In this document: positions 24,301 to 36,367 of the stretch, piece by piece
Layout of the letters: the number at the start of each line of letters is the position of its first letter
How positions within the stretch are numbered: the stretch's first letter is position 1
Assembly (NCBI GenBank): GCA_900208305.1
Contig: OAPG01000009.1
Span: 62,001 to 126,000, forward strand
DNA from: Melanopsichium pennsylvanicum
Lineage: Eukaryota > Basidiomycota > Ustilaginomycetes > Ustilaginales
Direction: 5' to 3'
DNA: 64,000 nucleotides
Position numbers and translations under genes: made by a program
The notes under the pieces: generated by a model
What the model saw: the letters and a program-made list of their open reading frames with translations, nothing else
Told to the model about the DNA's origin: nothing
Databases searched by the model: none

Positions 24301-24753
24301 AACATGTGTCCACACCGTCGCGCTTTCGTGCTCGCAGATGGTCTGGTGGGTGAAGACGACAAGGGCCGTGAATATGTGTCTTGCCCTTTGCACAAGCGCA
24401 ACTACATCCTCTCTGCCAATGCTGGCGAGGAAGGTGGCAAGTGCAACGATGGAGATTACTCTATCATGACTTTCGAGGCTAAGTTGGATGAAGCTAAGGA
24501 CCTGGTCTACCTCAAGCTGCCACCCACTGAGGCTCTTGATGCTGTGTTGTCGACTTCCAAGTGGATGCTGCGACGTGCGACAGAGGAATCAGACGCTTTG
24601 GCCGGTGGTCAGTCTCACTCTGTTGAGATCACCGGCCCGATTGAAATGGATCAGCTCGAAGCTGCATCATCTAAGGAGCCAAAGAAGTTGGGCGCAACGC
24701 AAGCTCAGCCTGCCAAGGCCTCGTGCGGATCAGGCTCGGCGCTCGACTGGTAA
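21316..24753 (+). CDS. nir1: Nitrite reductase [NAD(P)H], siroheme, with C-terminal Rieske domain
   Basis: It reduces nitrite to ammonium with six electrons in the cytosol. The 1145-residue chain starts at an ATG in context CACACGATGG. The order of domains is clear: an FAD/NAD(P)H disulfide-reductase fold (VIGLGMVGIAFIEKL, GVIGGGLLGLEAAKALL), then a BFD-type 2Fe-2S site (Cys518, Cys520, Cys553, Cys556). The nitrite/sulfite reductase half follows, with the siroheme-4Fe-4S ligands Cys738, Cys744, Cys778 and Cys782. A Rieske-type NirD domain closes the chain with Cys998-Pro-His1000 and Cys1023-x2-His1026, so all four Rieske ligands are present. Every expected cofactor residue is intact, and the enzyme should be functional. 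It sits between the nitrate porter and nitrate reductase genes. Confidence 0.98.
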   Translation: MAPVPTDTAVFSEATSSASGSTRATTPELALTSKTRKKACVIGLGMVGIAFIEKLLKYDLQGGRDEWEITVFGEEPHIAYNRVGLTQYFTNRSIESLYLNELDWYSSHAKGKLTYHTSDRVVAIQADRKLIRTEKGIEFRYDECVLATGSDASLPPYISRDKFFSTKGTFVYRTIKDLDDIIAYAVDAPNTLGRRIRKAGVIGGGLLGLEAAKALLDLQEVDQVVLVERNRWVLSRQLDQEGGTLVLQKVRDLGVEVLLQARVRDLIWNQEGRLTAMLMQGNDDKPDEHFDIDMLVFAVGIIPRDDLADAVPGLITRKRGGGFTVDDQLKTSVPNVYAIGECASFEDQTYGLIAPGIEMSEVLAFNLTEGPHHAMRKMKSPDVSTKLKLMGVDVASFGDFFADQGKISKPLPSAKVTSRRAKAGVDAAEMTLEEIKMSVKALTYRDPFSDVYKKYIFTADGKYLLGGMMVGDVKDYVKLVALCNKGAAIEKPPAELIIGAKKEGEEEGDDLPDEAQVCSCHNVTKGDLIRCVKDGGVRSVGEMKSSTKCGTGCGGCLPLSQSILNKALKEAGVEISNHLCGHFAYTRQDLYQIIKFKKLRDFTTVMQTVGKKPDSLGCEVCRPAVGSILSSLYNDWIMNPQQRQTQDTNDRYLANVQRDGTYSVVPRLAAGEVTPQGLKVIGQVAEEFGLYTKITGGQRIDMFGAKKQDLPAIWEKLVDAGFESGHAYGKALRTVKSCVGSTWCRYGVGDSVGLAHELETRYKGLRAPHKFKGGVSGCVRECAEAQGKDFGLIATTKGWNVYVGGNGGAKPRHAELIAEDVTRREAIKILDRFILFYIRSADKLERTARWIEKFPGGLKGLKEVIVDDKLGICKDLEREMEVLVGTYHCEWTKVVRDPIRRKAFRQFVNTEETQLVSEQLSERDQHRPVDWPVESGPLHFSILDVAKEAVWEWRPVCKYADLDPQADAPSSATIKYGDTQIAVWNIPGRGIRAAQNMCPHRRAFVLADGLVGEDDKGREYVSCPLHKRNYILSANAGEEGGKCNDGDYSIMTFEAKLDEAKDLVYLKLPPTEALDAVLSTSKWMLRRATEESDALAGGQSHSVEITGPIEMDQLEAASSKEPKKLGATQAQPAKASCGSGSALDW

Positions 24754-25942
24754 ACGTGGCTGACACACTGAATACTTTGTAAATACTGCGCATCATTATC
24801 ACATCTGTTCAACCGAGGTCTTCTTTCTTTGACTAATTTGAGCTCTCGCTCGAGTGCGTGACTCGACAACGTGATCATGTTGGCACATCAAGATTTTCTT
24901 TGAATGAATGCTGTCATCCAAGTACCTCTCTGCAAGCAGAGCGAACCTCCGCTCATCTCGAATGAATGAAACCCGCATCTTGAGCGCTAACTCGGCCGAC
25001 TCACATCAAAGTCACATCGTCCTCGACATCATCCAATCATAACAAAGATGTTACACATTTGCCAGAGCTCGAAGGATGGTGCATTCAGATGTACAGTGGT
25101 ATGATAAAGGCATGCGCGCTTGTTCTGCGTCGTTGAGATCGAGGGCTGAGGGCTGAGGACTTGAGCACAATTTCTTATCAGCGGCCCGTAAGCGTGCTCC
25201 CAACTCCGCTTGAAATCTGGATTGCTCGCCGAACTGGGTGTAGGCTATTCTTATCTTTTCGCGCGTCAGACTAAAGGCTGCAGAGCTGGACAGCTTACGT
25301 CGAGCTGTATCTCCTGACCTTGGCCTTGAACCTGAACTAAAATGCCGATAAATTCGCTTTGCTTTTTGAAATTCCAAGCGAACTTTCTGCCCCGCCCTTG
25401 AAAACATCCGTGCAGCAGGGAAACGCGAACTGTACGCATTTCTGCGTACGTTTTGCTAACGGCATGTTCTTGGTCCTTATCGTATTCGCATGCTATCTAA
25501 GTGCTCACATCACCGAGTGACCAATCAGATGTGCTTGATGGAAGCCAAGCATCAGCTTCTCTGTCTGATCAGAAATTGGCTTCTTCGGTGTCCAATCAGA
25601 TGCTCGAACTTTGTTCTCACGGCAATAGACTTCTTGAAGCGTGGCAGTGCAAGCCAGTGACATGCCGTTCTCTATACTTTGCTCCCGTGTGATTAGATCA
25701 CTTGTGACAGGTTTGAGCCATCTCTCCGCAATCACCTATCTACGTGTATCTCTCACAAGGCATTGGCGCCACCCTTCCTTAGTCCTAGTGCATGTTTGGT
25801 GAACAGACAGATCAGACACATTGCCCCGCACGCTTCCTACCCACAACCGTTCAGGTCATTTCTAACCATCCTCCTTCCAGAAACGACTCTTCTCCCAGTT
25901 GAACATCTTACACAAGTTTGCTCACATTTCTAACAAATCAAG
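24754..25942. promoter_or_regulatory. nir1-nar1 intergenic region, nar1 promoter
   Basis: Contains three CTTATC GATA-factor cores (25174, 25250, 25476), further HGATAR sites near 25346, 25493 and 25736, and two CCAAT boxes with the same flank, CCAATCAGATG, at 25521-25531 and 25592-25602. The first is part of the 14-mer also found upstream of nir1/nrt2. The arrangement fits nitrogen-regulated expression of nar1. No gene is seen in it. Confidence 0.7.
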
Positions 25943-28870
25943 ATGATGGCTTCGACCCCTTCAAGCTCTTCCTCGAAGGCGCCTTCTGTGCGAGGGATTG
26001 ATAATAGCGGTTTCTCATCGTCTTCGCCAGCTTCAACAGGCTCTTCGAATGCCACTACACCAGAGCCTTCGAGTCCGACCACCCCTTCGTCCAAGCCACT
26101 CGACTATCTAGACCCCTTTGCACCACGCAAGGAGTACGATGAAGCTGTTCTACCCTCCATCCCGGCTACCGAAGCTGTGCAGACTCTGGCAACAGATTCT
26201 AACACCCCTGACCACTGGATCGCGCGAGATGAGCGCATGATTCGTCTCACAGGCAAGCATCCTTGCAATACTGAAGCTCCCCTGTCAGAGCTCTTTGCCA
26301 AAGGCTTCCTCACTCCTCAAAACCTCTTCTATGTTCGCTCACACGGTGACACGCCCAGAATCACAAAAGAACAAGCAGAGAGCTGGAAGCTCAAGGTCCA
26401 CGGTCTGGTAGACCGTGAGATCGAGCTCAGCATCAAAGACCTCAAGGAAAAGTTTCCCACAGTGACACTTCCCATCACGCTCGTCTGCGCTGGTAACAGA
26501 CGTAAAGAGCAGAACATGGTGGCGAAGGGTCTCGGCTTCAATTGGGGCGCTGCTGGTGTATCAACGGGTCTCTTCACCGGTGTGTACCTTGCAGATATCT
26601 TGGAGTACTGCAAGCCAAAGAATTCGCTCCTCTCCTCCTTCCCCTCGTACGATGTAGCTGTGCCAGGAAGGGCGAGGCATGTTGTGTTCGAAGGCGCAGA
26701 CGAGCTCCCAAAGGGCAAGTACGGCACCTCGCAACGTCTCAACTGGGCACTTGACAGGTCCAAGGGCATGCTCATTGCCTGGGGCCTTAATGGAGAGGAT
26801 CTCTCTCCAGACCACGGATACCCTCTGCGTCTGGTCGTACCTGGTCAGATTGGAGGAAGGATGGTGAAATGGCTAGAGCGCATAGAGGTTTCCGACCGAG
26901 AAAGCCAGCACCACCTTCACTTCCACGACAACAAAGTCCTTCCCACCGAAGTCACCGCCGACCAAGCCCGAAGCGAAATGCATTGGTGGTACGATCCCAA
27001 GTACATCATCAACGATCTCAACGTCAACGCTGCCATCTGCTCTCCTGACCATGACCAAGTTGTTCAAGTCTCAGATGACCCAGTGACACCACAGCTCTTG
27101 CCGGTCGAAGGCTACGCCTACACCGGTGGCGGGAGGCGCATTCACCGAGTTGAAGTATCTCTCGACGACGGTCATAGCTGGAAGTGCGCTCAGATCCACT
27201 ACCCCGAAGATCTCTATCGCATGTATCCAATCCAAGGCCACCCATACTTTGGCTCTTTGGATCTGAGCAGCACCGAGATGAGCTTCGCTTGGTGCTTCTG
27301 GCGTCTGGACCTCGATCTTCAAGCCGACATCATTGCGAACGACGTCCATGTGATTTCGGTAAGAGCTCTGGATGAAGGTCTTGCGACGATGCCAAGAGAT
27401 ATGTACTGGAACGCGACATCAATGATGAACTCTTGGTGGTTCCGTGTTGCTGTGCACCGTGAGGGAAACAGGATCCGCTTCGAGCATCCCACGCTGGCGG
27501 GTAACGCGCCTGGTGGCTGGATGCAGAGGATGAACGAGTCTGGTCTCAACCCTCGCTATCCTCAATTTGGTGACGCCAGCAAGACGAGCAGCGAGGCTGC
27601 GAAGCAAAATGCAGAGGGTCAAATTGGCGGTGTTGGTGCAGCAGAGGATGTCCTGTCTGTCATGCTCCACCCCGCCAAGAAGGACCACACCGTCACTGTT
27701 GCAGAGCTCGCTGCTCACGCGGATGGTGAAGGCCCTGAGCCATGGTTTGTTGTTCATGGGCACGTCTATGACGGTACTGGCTTCCTCACAGATCATCCTG
27801 GTGGTGATCAGTCGATCCGTTTGGTGGCAGGAGAGGACGCAACCGAAGACTTTATGGCCATCCATTCGATGGATGCCAAGAAGATGCTTCGAGATTATCA
27901 TGTCGGTAAACTCGAACCCCTCGATACCACTGCCTCAGCTGCTGCATCAAAACCTGAGGAAGACGTCATCGACCTGAACAAGCCCTTCTTGAATCCCAAG
28001 AAATGGCGAACGACACGTTTAGTCAGGAAGAAAGTCATCTCTCCTGATGCTAGAATCTTCCGTTTTGCTCTTGGAGGACCTGATCAAGAGCTCGGCCTAC
28101 CTGTCGGCCAGCACGTCTTTGTTCGAATTCGTCAGAGGAACCCCAAGACGGGTGTGACTGAGACAGTTCAGCGAGCATACACGCCGTACAGCGGTAATAG
28201 TCAACGTGGCTTCCTCGACATTCTAATCAAGGTCTACTTCCCCACTCAAGCCCCATTGCCAGCATTTGAAGGAGGAAAGATGACGATGCTTCTCGAGAGC
28301 GTTGACCCTTCCTTACCGCTACACGAGAATTTGTGTATCGAACTCAAAGGACCTCTCGGCTCGTTCACGTATCTTGGCGATAGACAGATCCGATGGAAGC
28401 CAGCCAATGGAATTCGTCGCGTTCGCAAGCTCGCCATGATCGCTGGTGGTAGTGGTATCACTCCCATCTGGTCGACGCTCAAGGCCATTGCTGACGAAGC
28501 TCTTGCAGGCCCTTCAGCGACTCAAGATCCGATTCAGATTTGGGTCGTGTATGGCAACAGAACAGAACAGGACATTCTCATCCACGAAGAGCTCGAGCGA
28601 CTGCGCGTCGCTCTTAAAGGTAACCTTCACGTCTGGCATGTGCTGAGCAACTGCGCACCAGAAGCGACTGCATGGACCATGGGTCGCGGTCACATCAACG
28701 TAGATTGCCTGCAGAAGCACTTGCCCCCACCTCCGCCTGTGCCAGCATCGCCAGAGGATCTCGAGGACACCCTTGCGCTCGTCTGTGGACCTCCGGCACT
28801 CGAAAAGGCCGTCTCAGCTGGTCTCAAGCAACTTGGCTGGGACTTGGAGCGTACTGTAGTCTTCTTTTAA
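25943..28870 (+). CDS. nar1: Assimilatory nitrate reductase [NAD(P)H]
   Basis: It reduces nitrate to nitrite in the cytosol, the first step after uptake. The 975-residue protein starts at ATG-ATG. After a Ser-rich tail of about 60 residues comes the sulfite-oxidase-type molybdenum domain with the molybdenum ligand Cys182 in LVCAGNRRKEQ, then the Mo dimerisation domain. A cytochrome b5 domain carries the heme ligands His618 (DHPGGDQ) and His641 (AIHSMD). The C-terminal FAD/NAD(P)H part has RAYTPYSG, GPLGSF, GGSGITPIW and CGPPALEKA and ends in VVFF as usual. All cofactor residues are intact. It lies downstream of nir1 on the same strand, with its own promoter region. NADH against NADPH preference is not readable here. 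Confidence 0.98.
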   Translation: MMASTPSSSSSKAPSVRGIDNSGFSSSSPASTGSSNATTPEPSSPTTPSSKPLDYLDPFAPRKEYDEAVLPSIPATEAVQTLATDSNTPDHWIARDERMIRLTGKHPCNTEAPLSELFAKGFLTPQNLFYVRSHGDTPRITKEQAESWKLKVHGLVDREIELSIKDLKEKFPTVTLPITLVCAGNRRKEQNMVAKGLGFNWGAAGVSTGLFTGVYLADILEYCKPKNSLLSSFPSYDVAVPGRARHVVFEGADELPKGKYGTSQRLNWALDRSKGMLIAWGLNGEDLSPDHGYPLRLVVPGQIGGRMVKWLERIEVSDRESQHHLHFHDNKVLPTEVTADQARSEMHWWYDPKYIINDLNVNAAICSPDHDQVVQVSDDPVTPQLLPVEGYAYTGGGRRIHRVEVSLDDGHSWKCAQIHYPEDLYRMYPIQGHPYFGSLDLSSTEMSFAWCFWRLDLDLQADIIANDVHVISVRALDEGLATMPRDMYWNATSMMNSWWFRVAVHREGNRIRFEHPTLAGNAPGGWMQRMNESGLNPRYPQFGDASKTSSEAAKQNAEGQIGGVGAAEDVLSVMLHPAKKDHTVTVAELAAHADGEGPEPWFVVHGHVYDGTGFLTDHPGGDQSIRLVAGEDATEDFMAIHSMDAKKMLRDYHVGKLEPLDTTASAAASKPEEDVIDLNKPFLNPKKWRTTRLVRKKVISPDARIFRFALGGPDQELGLPVGQHVFVRIRQRNPKTGVTETVQRAYTPYSGNSQRGFLDILIKVYFPTQAPLPAFEGGKMTMLLESVDPSLPLHENLCIELKGPLGSFTYLGDRQIRWKPANGIRRVRKLAMIAGGSGITPIWSTLKAIADEALAGPSATQDPIQIWVVYGNRTEQDILIHEELERLRVALKGNLHVWHVLSNCAPEATAWTMGRGHINVDCLQKHLPPPPPVPASPEDLEDTLALVCGPPALEKAVSAGLKQLGWDLERTVVFF

Positions 28871-29673
28871 TTGTATATTGCTGTCAATGTCACATACTCT
28901 GCGAGGTATCTGTAACTTGTGTGAGAATGTTGTGCTCGAGTGCGAGTTCGGAATTGAGAATCAGAGAGAAGAGATGCTTAAATGTCCAGAAGTGCGAGTT
29001 AGATAAAGCGTGTTAGGCCGCGAAGAGCTACATGTTTAGCAAAAGTCAAACGATGTCAGAATTGCAGAAAAATAAAAATTCCCACGCTGGACAAACTATG
29101 GGCGGGAAGTTCAATTGAAAGTGTGCGATTTCCAAAAATTGTGCCAGGTCACGGGACCAGTAGATTTGAGATTATCTGAAATGGAGTCTGCTCCGTCTTG
29201 TAGTTGCTTGATTTTAATTTTTGCCCTGTATATTCAAAGCCATTCAAAGTGGCAGCAGAGAGTGATCAACTTCTTGGACGAGAGAGACAGAGAGCGTAGC
29301 CGAGAAAAGAAATTGTAGAACTCTGTGCTGGGCTTGCAGATAGGCTTCGACGGTCGAGAGAAGGTCAACCAAGGCCCACAGCTGCATCACACTCTGCGAA
29401 GCCAGCGCCACGATCAGCGAGTTGGCGAAGCAGTCAAACATTCAGTCAGTCCGGTTCTCAGTTGCAAATTCGAGGTGTGAGTTGAGCGAAAACCGGTCAT
29501 CCTTCTCTCTTCTCGCTACGACATCCCCAAGACACAAAGTGAGTATCAAATCTAACGGCGTCAAATCTGCAGACCGTATTTGCACACAACACAACAAACG
29601 CAGAACAGTGTGTCTGATCATCATAACCCTTCTTTCACTCTCGCCATCGTCTTCTTATTATCAACAGGTCAAA
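28871..29673 (+). promoter_or_regulatory. nar1 3' region and RPL3 promoter with probable leader intron
   Basis: About 800 bp. A likely RPL3 5'-UTR intron runs from GTGAGT at 29539 to the acceptor CAACAG ending at 29667, seven bases before the RPL3 ATG. The leader before it is pyrimidine-rich, as in ribosomal-protein genes. The intron is inferred from splice signals only. Confidence 0.5.
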
Positions 29674-31722
<2,049 letters not shown>

Positions 31723-32619
31723 GCGTTTGCACTCAAGATTCTCAACATCGTTGTGTCGTCGCTCGCTTATGCAGTCTAGGGTTTCCTTTTCTTTCTTTCT
31801 TTCTTTCGTTCTTTCATTTTTCACCTTGTATTCACTTCCGTCGCATCCACCCCCTGCCCCCTTTCCCCACATCATATTGCATTTAGTGCATCCCAAAAAA
31901 TCTACATGATTACCTGGCTTTATGTCGCATTGTTTGACAAGATTGTGTTTTGTGCCTGTTCTTGTTGCTGATGTGTGATGGCTTGTTACGTTGAACAAGG
32001 CATGGTAGTCCATGCTCAGAAGCTCGGTAAGGATACATTTTTGCCGAACGACGGGATGCAAAGCTTTGCATTGACAAGCACATAGGCTGATAATAGGCTT
32101 ATGAGGTTTCAGAAGACGTGAATGCGGTCAAGAGCAAGGAAGGTGTGCGTAGTTTGCCAGCGTGTTAGACCGCGCCTATTCGGTCCCGACAGGTTGCAAG
32201 GAAAATGACGGACGGACGGAAATGGCCGGATGAAAAAAGTACATAATTGGCGCGCGCGGTTCGCTGTAGCTACAGTGCTAAGCGGCTGGCGTGCCGATCG
32301 GAGAAAGTCGATTGCACGGGAGTAGAGTAGAGTAACTTGGCGGATGAAAGTTGAAATAATCACAGACAACGGCCGGGTTGGTTGTGATTGATTACAAATG
32401 GCACGAGTATAGTAGCAACTCAAGCAGACACTCACTCGCTAACGATCAATTACTCTGCCCCGCACACTGCAACACTCTTGGGTCTGTATGTGAACAGTTC
32501 TCATCACACCCTACGCGCCCTTCGACATTATCAACATCTTTCATTCAATCTCGACATAATCATCCTCACCACCACTACCACCACCCGCATCACCGACCCG
32601 CACAAACATATCGATCAAG
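31723..32619. other. RPL3 3' region and SDH4 promoter
   Basis: About 900 bp with a TTTC-type microsatellite at about 31790-31820 in the RPL3 3' UTR. The SDH4 leader before 32620 is rich in CATC and CCACC words. No further gene is seen. Confidence 0.45.
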
Positions 32620-33707
32620 ATGCGCGCTATGCTCCCCACCCTTCAACAGCCCTTGCGGCTTTCAATGGCCGCGCGTAACCCACATCTCCGTATGATCGCT
32701 GGTGGTTCTCGCGCCTTCCAAACCACCCACGGCAAGAAGGTGGCCGCTTCCAGTCAAGGTCGTAAGTATCAGGCTCTACCAAACACCATTTGAGCAGCCG
32801 TTATTAAACATTCGGGTACAAATTGAAACGACTTTGGGTAGAAATCGACAAGCACCTGTAGAGCCAGGCATGCACCAGGACGGTTGGGCCTGAAAACAAA
32901 TGTGGATGAAGCACATTGAAACGCTGCAGAAGGGCCGACACTTGCTCGAACATGTATACACTTGTAAGCTCGAAAGGAGAAGGAAGACTCAGCATAACCC
33001 GAGCTAGGTTCTGCGAGACATATCGAGCGTCGGGTTGTGCTATTCTGAGGGTGCACGTGGTGCACGTTGATAAGATTTCCATCAACTCATGCACTTGGAT
33101 GGTGCATGCCGGGGTTTATCGACACGCTTTGCTTGGATAGGTTTTTGCGCCCCTAGGAACATTGTCTTTTGCGCGAGGAACATTTCATACTGACCCTTCT
33201 TCTCATTGCTTCACATTCCTATGCACTCGCCTTTGAACCTTGTAGCCTACGTCAAGGGCACTGTCAACGACCCCACCACATTCCCCGAACCCAATGCTGC
33301 ACACGGCTCGAACCACTGGGCGTTTGAACGCGGTCTGTCTCTTGCCCTCGTCCCACTCGTCGCTGTCGGTTTCGCCAAGCACGGTTCGTCTGCTATCCTT
33401 GACGGCGCACTTGCACTCACCCTTGTCGTCCACTCTCACATCGGCTTTGACTGCATTCTGGCCGACTACCTGCACAAGCGCAAGTTCCCCATCGCCGGCC
33501 CTCTTTCTACTTGGACCCTCCGCGCTGCCACCTTGGCGACTTTGTACGGTCTCTACGAGTTCAACACTAGTAAGTATCACTTGACGTCTGCACATTTCAG
33601 AAGCGAGCATGAAAGACGCTAACATATATAAAAATTGCCCTCCCTCTTGTACAATCGCAGACGACGTCGGACTCACCGAGTTGATCGCCAAAGTCTGGAC
33701 TGCCTAA
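32620..33707 (+). CDS. SDH4: Succinate dehydrogenase membrane anchor subunit CybS, three exons
   Basis: A membrane anchor of mitochondrial complex II that helps bind heme b and ubiquinone. Exons are 32620-32761, 33246-33569 and 33661-33707, giving 170 residues. The introns are 484 bp (GTAAGT to TTGTAG) and 91 bp (GTAAGT to CGCAG, with a CTAAC branch site). All junctions keep the frame: exon 1 ends in one base that completes a Pro codon, and exon 2 ends in one base that completes Asn. The N-terminus is Arg/Ser/Ala-rich, like a mitochondrial targeting sequence. Family marks are GSNHWAFERGLSLALVPL, VVHSHIGFDCILADYLHKR (heme His and quinone-site Asp-Tyr) and the C-terminal LTELIAKVWTA. Length and motifs are typical. 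Confidence 0.93.
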
Positions 33708-34343
33708 GCGAGGCCGTGTGTTTTGTAATAAAGTCTCGATGCGCAATCAATTTGGTCATGTTTGAATTAACTCGCCCTCTTGTGGTCGAGGCGCTATCCG
33801 CATTCCATGTTGAACCTTGATGTCATGGCAAGCGGTCGAGTTACGCCGTCGACTGTGTATGATGGGTACGAGTGTGAAACCTGCCAAAGGATCAACATGT
33901 CTATCGGTCAATTGGAGTTCTATGAGATTGCGGTGTGAGTTCAAGTCGAATTTTGATAATTGAATGTGAGACCGTCACTCGCTCTGCTCATTTAAATTCT
34001 CGGACCCTGAACTCCACACCCACGCACGTTGAAAAATTTCAAGAGGAAGAAGCGAGCAGCCTCAAGATTTTCTTCCACATTTCTGAGATTTCTACTCGTT
34101 GCCGCTTCTTTTGGTGTTTACATCTCGACACCCTCGAGGACAGCCCCTTCTGTTCATCATCATCTTCCATCCCGTGATCGCTTATCCCAGCAAGCCGGAA
34201 TAGAGCCGCCGAAAAAATAAGGTATCATAGTCTCCGGCCTTCTAAATCTTATACTGGATCGATACCCTCCAACAAGACTTGGTCAACATCCTATCACAAC
34301 TACCACACAGTAGCTGGAAGCTACTGCTACTCATACCTTCAAG
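33708..34343. promoter_or_regulatory. SDH4 3' region and SSF1 promoter
   Basis: A 636-bp intergenic region. The SSF1 leader near 34230-34343 is CA- and TA-rich. Nothing else stands out. Confidence 0.45.
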
Positions 34344-36008
34344 ATGGTCAAGCGTCGTAGAAAGACCCGCACGCACCTCAAAGGGCCCAACAACTCTGCA
34401 GCCACATCCACTTCTGCACCCAAATCCTTCATTATTCGAACTGGCAAAGTGCCACGCTCCGTCTCAACCCTAGTGCAAGATACACGCAAGGTCATGGAGC
34501 CCAACACAGCCACTCGACTTCGAGAGAGGAACAACAACAAGCTCAAAGATTTCATCTCGATGGCTGGACCCATTGGCGTAACTCATTTGCTCATCTTTGG
34601 TCAGACTGATGCTGGGACCAACCTTCGCATTCTGCGTGCACCTCGCGGACCCACTCTCACATTTCGCGTTAACAAGTATGCATTGTCAAAGGACGTTCAA
34701 GCTGCTTCTCGTAGACCTACACCTCCTGGATCCGAGTTTGTAACACCGCCTTTGCTGGTTTTGAACAATTTTGGTGGTGAGGAAAGACAAATTAAACTTT
34801 TGGTTGCGACATTTCAGAACCTATTCCCGCCAATTCAGGTGCAGACGATGAAGCTCAGTCAAGCTCGACGTATCGTTCTTCTGAACTACAATAGTGCAAC
34901 GCGTACGATCGATTGGAGACACTTTCTCATCTCTGTACGTCCCGTAGGCGTTTCGAAAAGTGTTCGTAGAGTCATTGAAGGTTCACGTTCCACCTTGTCG
35001 TCCTCAACTACTCGTCCTGGTAGATCCCGTGGTCGTCTTCCCGATCTCTCTTCTACCCAAGACATTAGCGACTACATTCTCAACCATACCACCACTTCAG
35101 GTGGTACCGAATTCGAAACCGACGCATCCGAAGCAGAGTCGGAAGCAGAAGACGCTGCCGATTCCAAAAATAAGGTTCACCTACACGATCGATATGTAGG
35201 TCGTGGTAACAGTGCCAATACGCAGAAAGCGGTACGATTGCGAGAAATCGGTCCTCGAATGGAGTTGAAATTGGTGAAAATCGAAGAAGGATGTAATCAA
35301 GGTGCGGTACTGTTCCACGAATACGTTGAAAAGAGTGCAGCTGAGTTGACGCAACAGCATCGACAACATGTGGAGAAGAAAAAGTTACAGGAACAGAGGA
35401 GGAAACAACAACAGGAAAATGTGGAGAGGAAACAAGCTGAAAAGGCCGAATTGAGGAAGGCGAGTCGTCGTAATGCAGGTCTTGCTTCCGATGATGATGA
35501 CCACGATGAAGCGGCGGATAATGAAGAGGATAGTGAAGATGTGGAAGGTCAAGATGGTGAAGAAGATGATTTTGCTTATGAGGATCAGTTTGGTGATGAA
35601 ATAATCCAAGATGAAGTTGACCAAGATGACGATGAGGAGCTATTTGACGATGACTCTAATGCAGGAATCGATTCCGATCAAGATTCAGAGGATCAATATT
35701 TAGATGACGATCAAGTTGATGACCACTCAAAAGGAGGAGGAGGAGGAGGACAGCCATGGAATCCCAAACGCGGCGATTTTGGGTTTGACAACCCACCTGG
35801 CGTTGATCCTCACTCGGACGAATCCGATTTGGAACCTATTCCACTCGGCAACCTTCAGCACGATTACGATTCCGCAGACGCTTGGCCAGAGTACTCGGAC
35901 GATGATGATGATCAAGAGATGCCAAAATCGAAAGCGAAGAAATCCGGTTTCAAGCCCTCGAAAAAGTCTACCAGTGCATCCGCAAAGGCAAATAAAGCTC
36001 GTCGTTGA
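34344..36008 (+). CDS. SSF1: Ribosome biogenesis protein SSF1/Peter Pan (Brix domain)
   Basis: A nucleolar factor for 60S subunit assembly and 27S pre-rRNA processing. The 554-residue protein begins MVKRRRKTRTHLKGPN, the basic start of the Ssf1/PPAN family. The Brix domain spans about residues 25-320, with KVPRSVSTLVQDTRKVMEPN, RERNNNKLKDFISMAGPIGV, RAPRGPTLTFRV and a C-terminal IGPRMELKLVKIEEG. A basic helical stretch follows (residues 335-375), then a long Asp/Glu-rich tail (about 380-460) and a Lys/Ser end. Codon use is clearly less C-biased in the second half than in RPL3. It is convergent with the Zn2Cys6 gene. Confidence 0.95.
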   Translation: MVKRRRKTRTHLKGPNNSAATSTSAPKSFIIRTGKVPRSVSTLVQDTRKVMEPNTATRLRERNNNKLKDFISMAGPIGVTHLLIFGQTDAGTNLRILRAPRGPTLTFRVNKYALSKDVQAASRRPTPPGSEFVTPPLLVLNNFGGEERQIKLLVATFQNLFPPIQVQTMKLSQARRIVLLNYNSATRTIDWRHFLISVRPVGVSKSVRRVIEGSRSTLSSSTTRPGRSRGRLPDLSSTQDISDYILNHTTTSGGTEFETDASEAESEAEDAADSKNKVHLHDRYVGRGNSANTQKAVRLREIGPRMELKLVKIEEGCNQGAVLFHEYVEKSAAELTQQHRQHVEKKKLQEQRRKQQQENVERKQAEKAELRKASRRNAGLASDDDDHDEAADNEEDSEDVEGQDGEEDDFAYEDQFGDEIIQDEVDQDDDEELFDDDSNAGIDSDQDSEDQYLDDDQVDDHSKGGGGGGQPWNPKRGDFGFDNPPGVDPHSDESDLEPIPLGNLQHDYDSADAWPEYSDDDDDQEMPKSKAKKSGFKPSKKSTSASAKANKARR

Positions 36009-36367
36009 CACCAAAAAATAAAAAATAAAAATAAAATTTCCCAAACGTCAAGCTTTCTTCGCTCCATCCTTCGCTTCACTTCTAATTTCATCATCAACCA
36101 AATCGTCACCCAACTCGTAACACTTTGCTTTCTCATTCTCATTTTCACTCTCACTCCCGTCCGCTCTCGCAAATTTCCCCGCCCCCCCCGTCTTTGTATT
36201 CCCAACCCAGACATTGGATCAATCGAGTGTATTGAGTGGGAAAAAAAAATTCACCGTTTTTTGATGTAAAGTTGCATGAGCGAGTGCTTAGGATTTCTCT
36301 GCTATGTGTGACATTTTCAGCAGGAGGAGGTTATTAGATAGAGTTTTTTGAAGAGAAAGGCAGATGG
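36009..36367. other. Convergent 3' region, SSF1 / Zn2Cys6 gene
   Basis: 359 bp of AT- and C-rich low-complexity sequence, including poly-C and poly-A runs near 36180 and 36240, between two converging stop codons. It should hold both 3' UTRs. No gene is visible. Confidence 0.5.
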
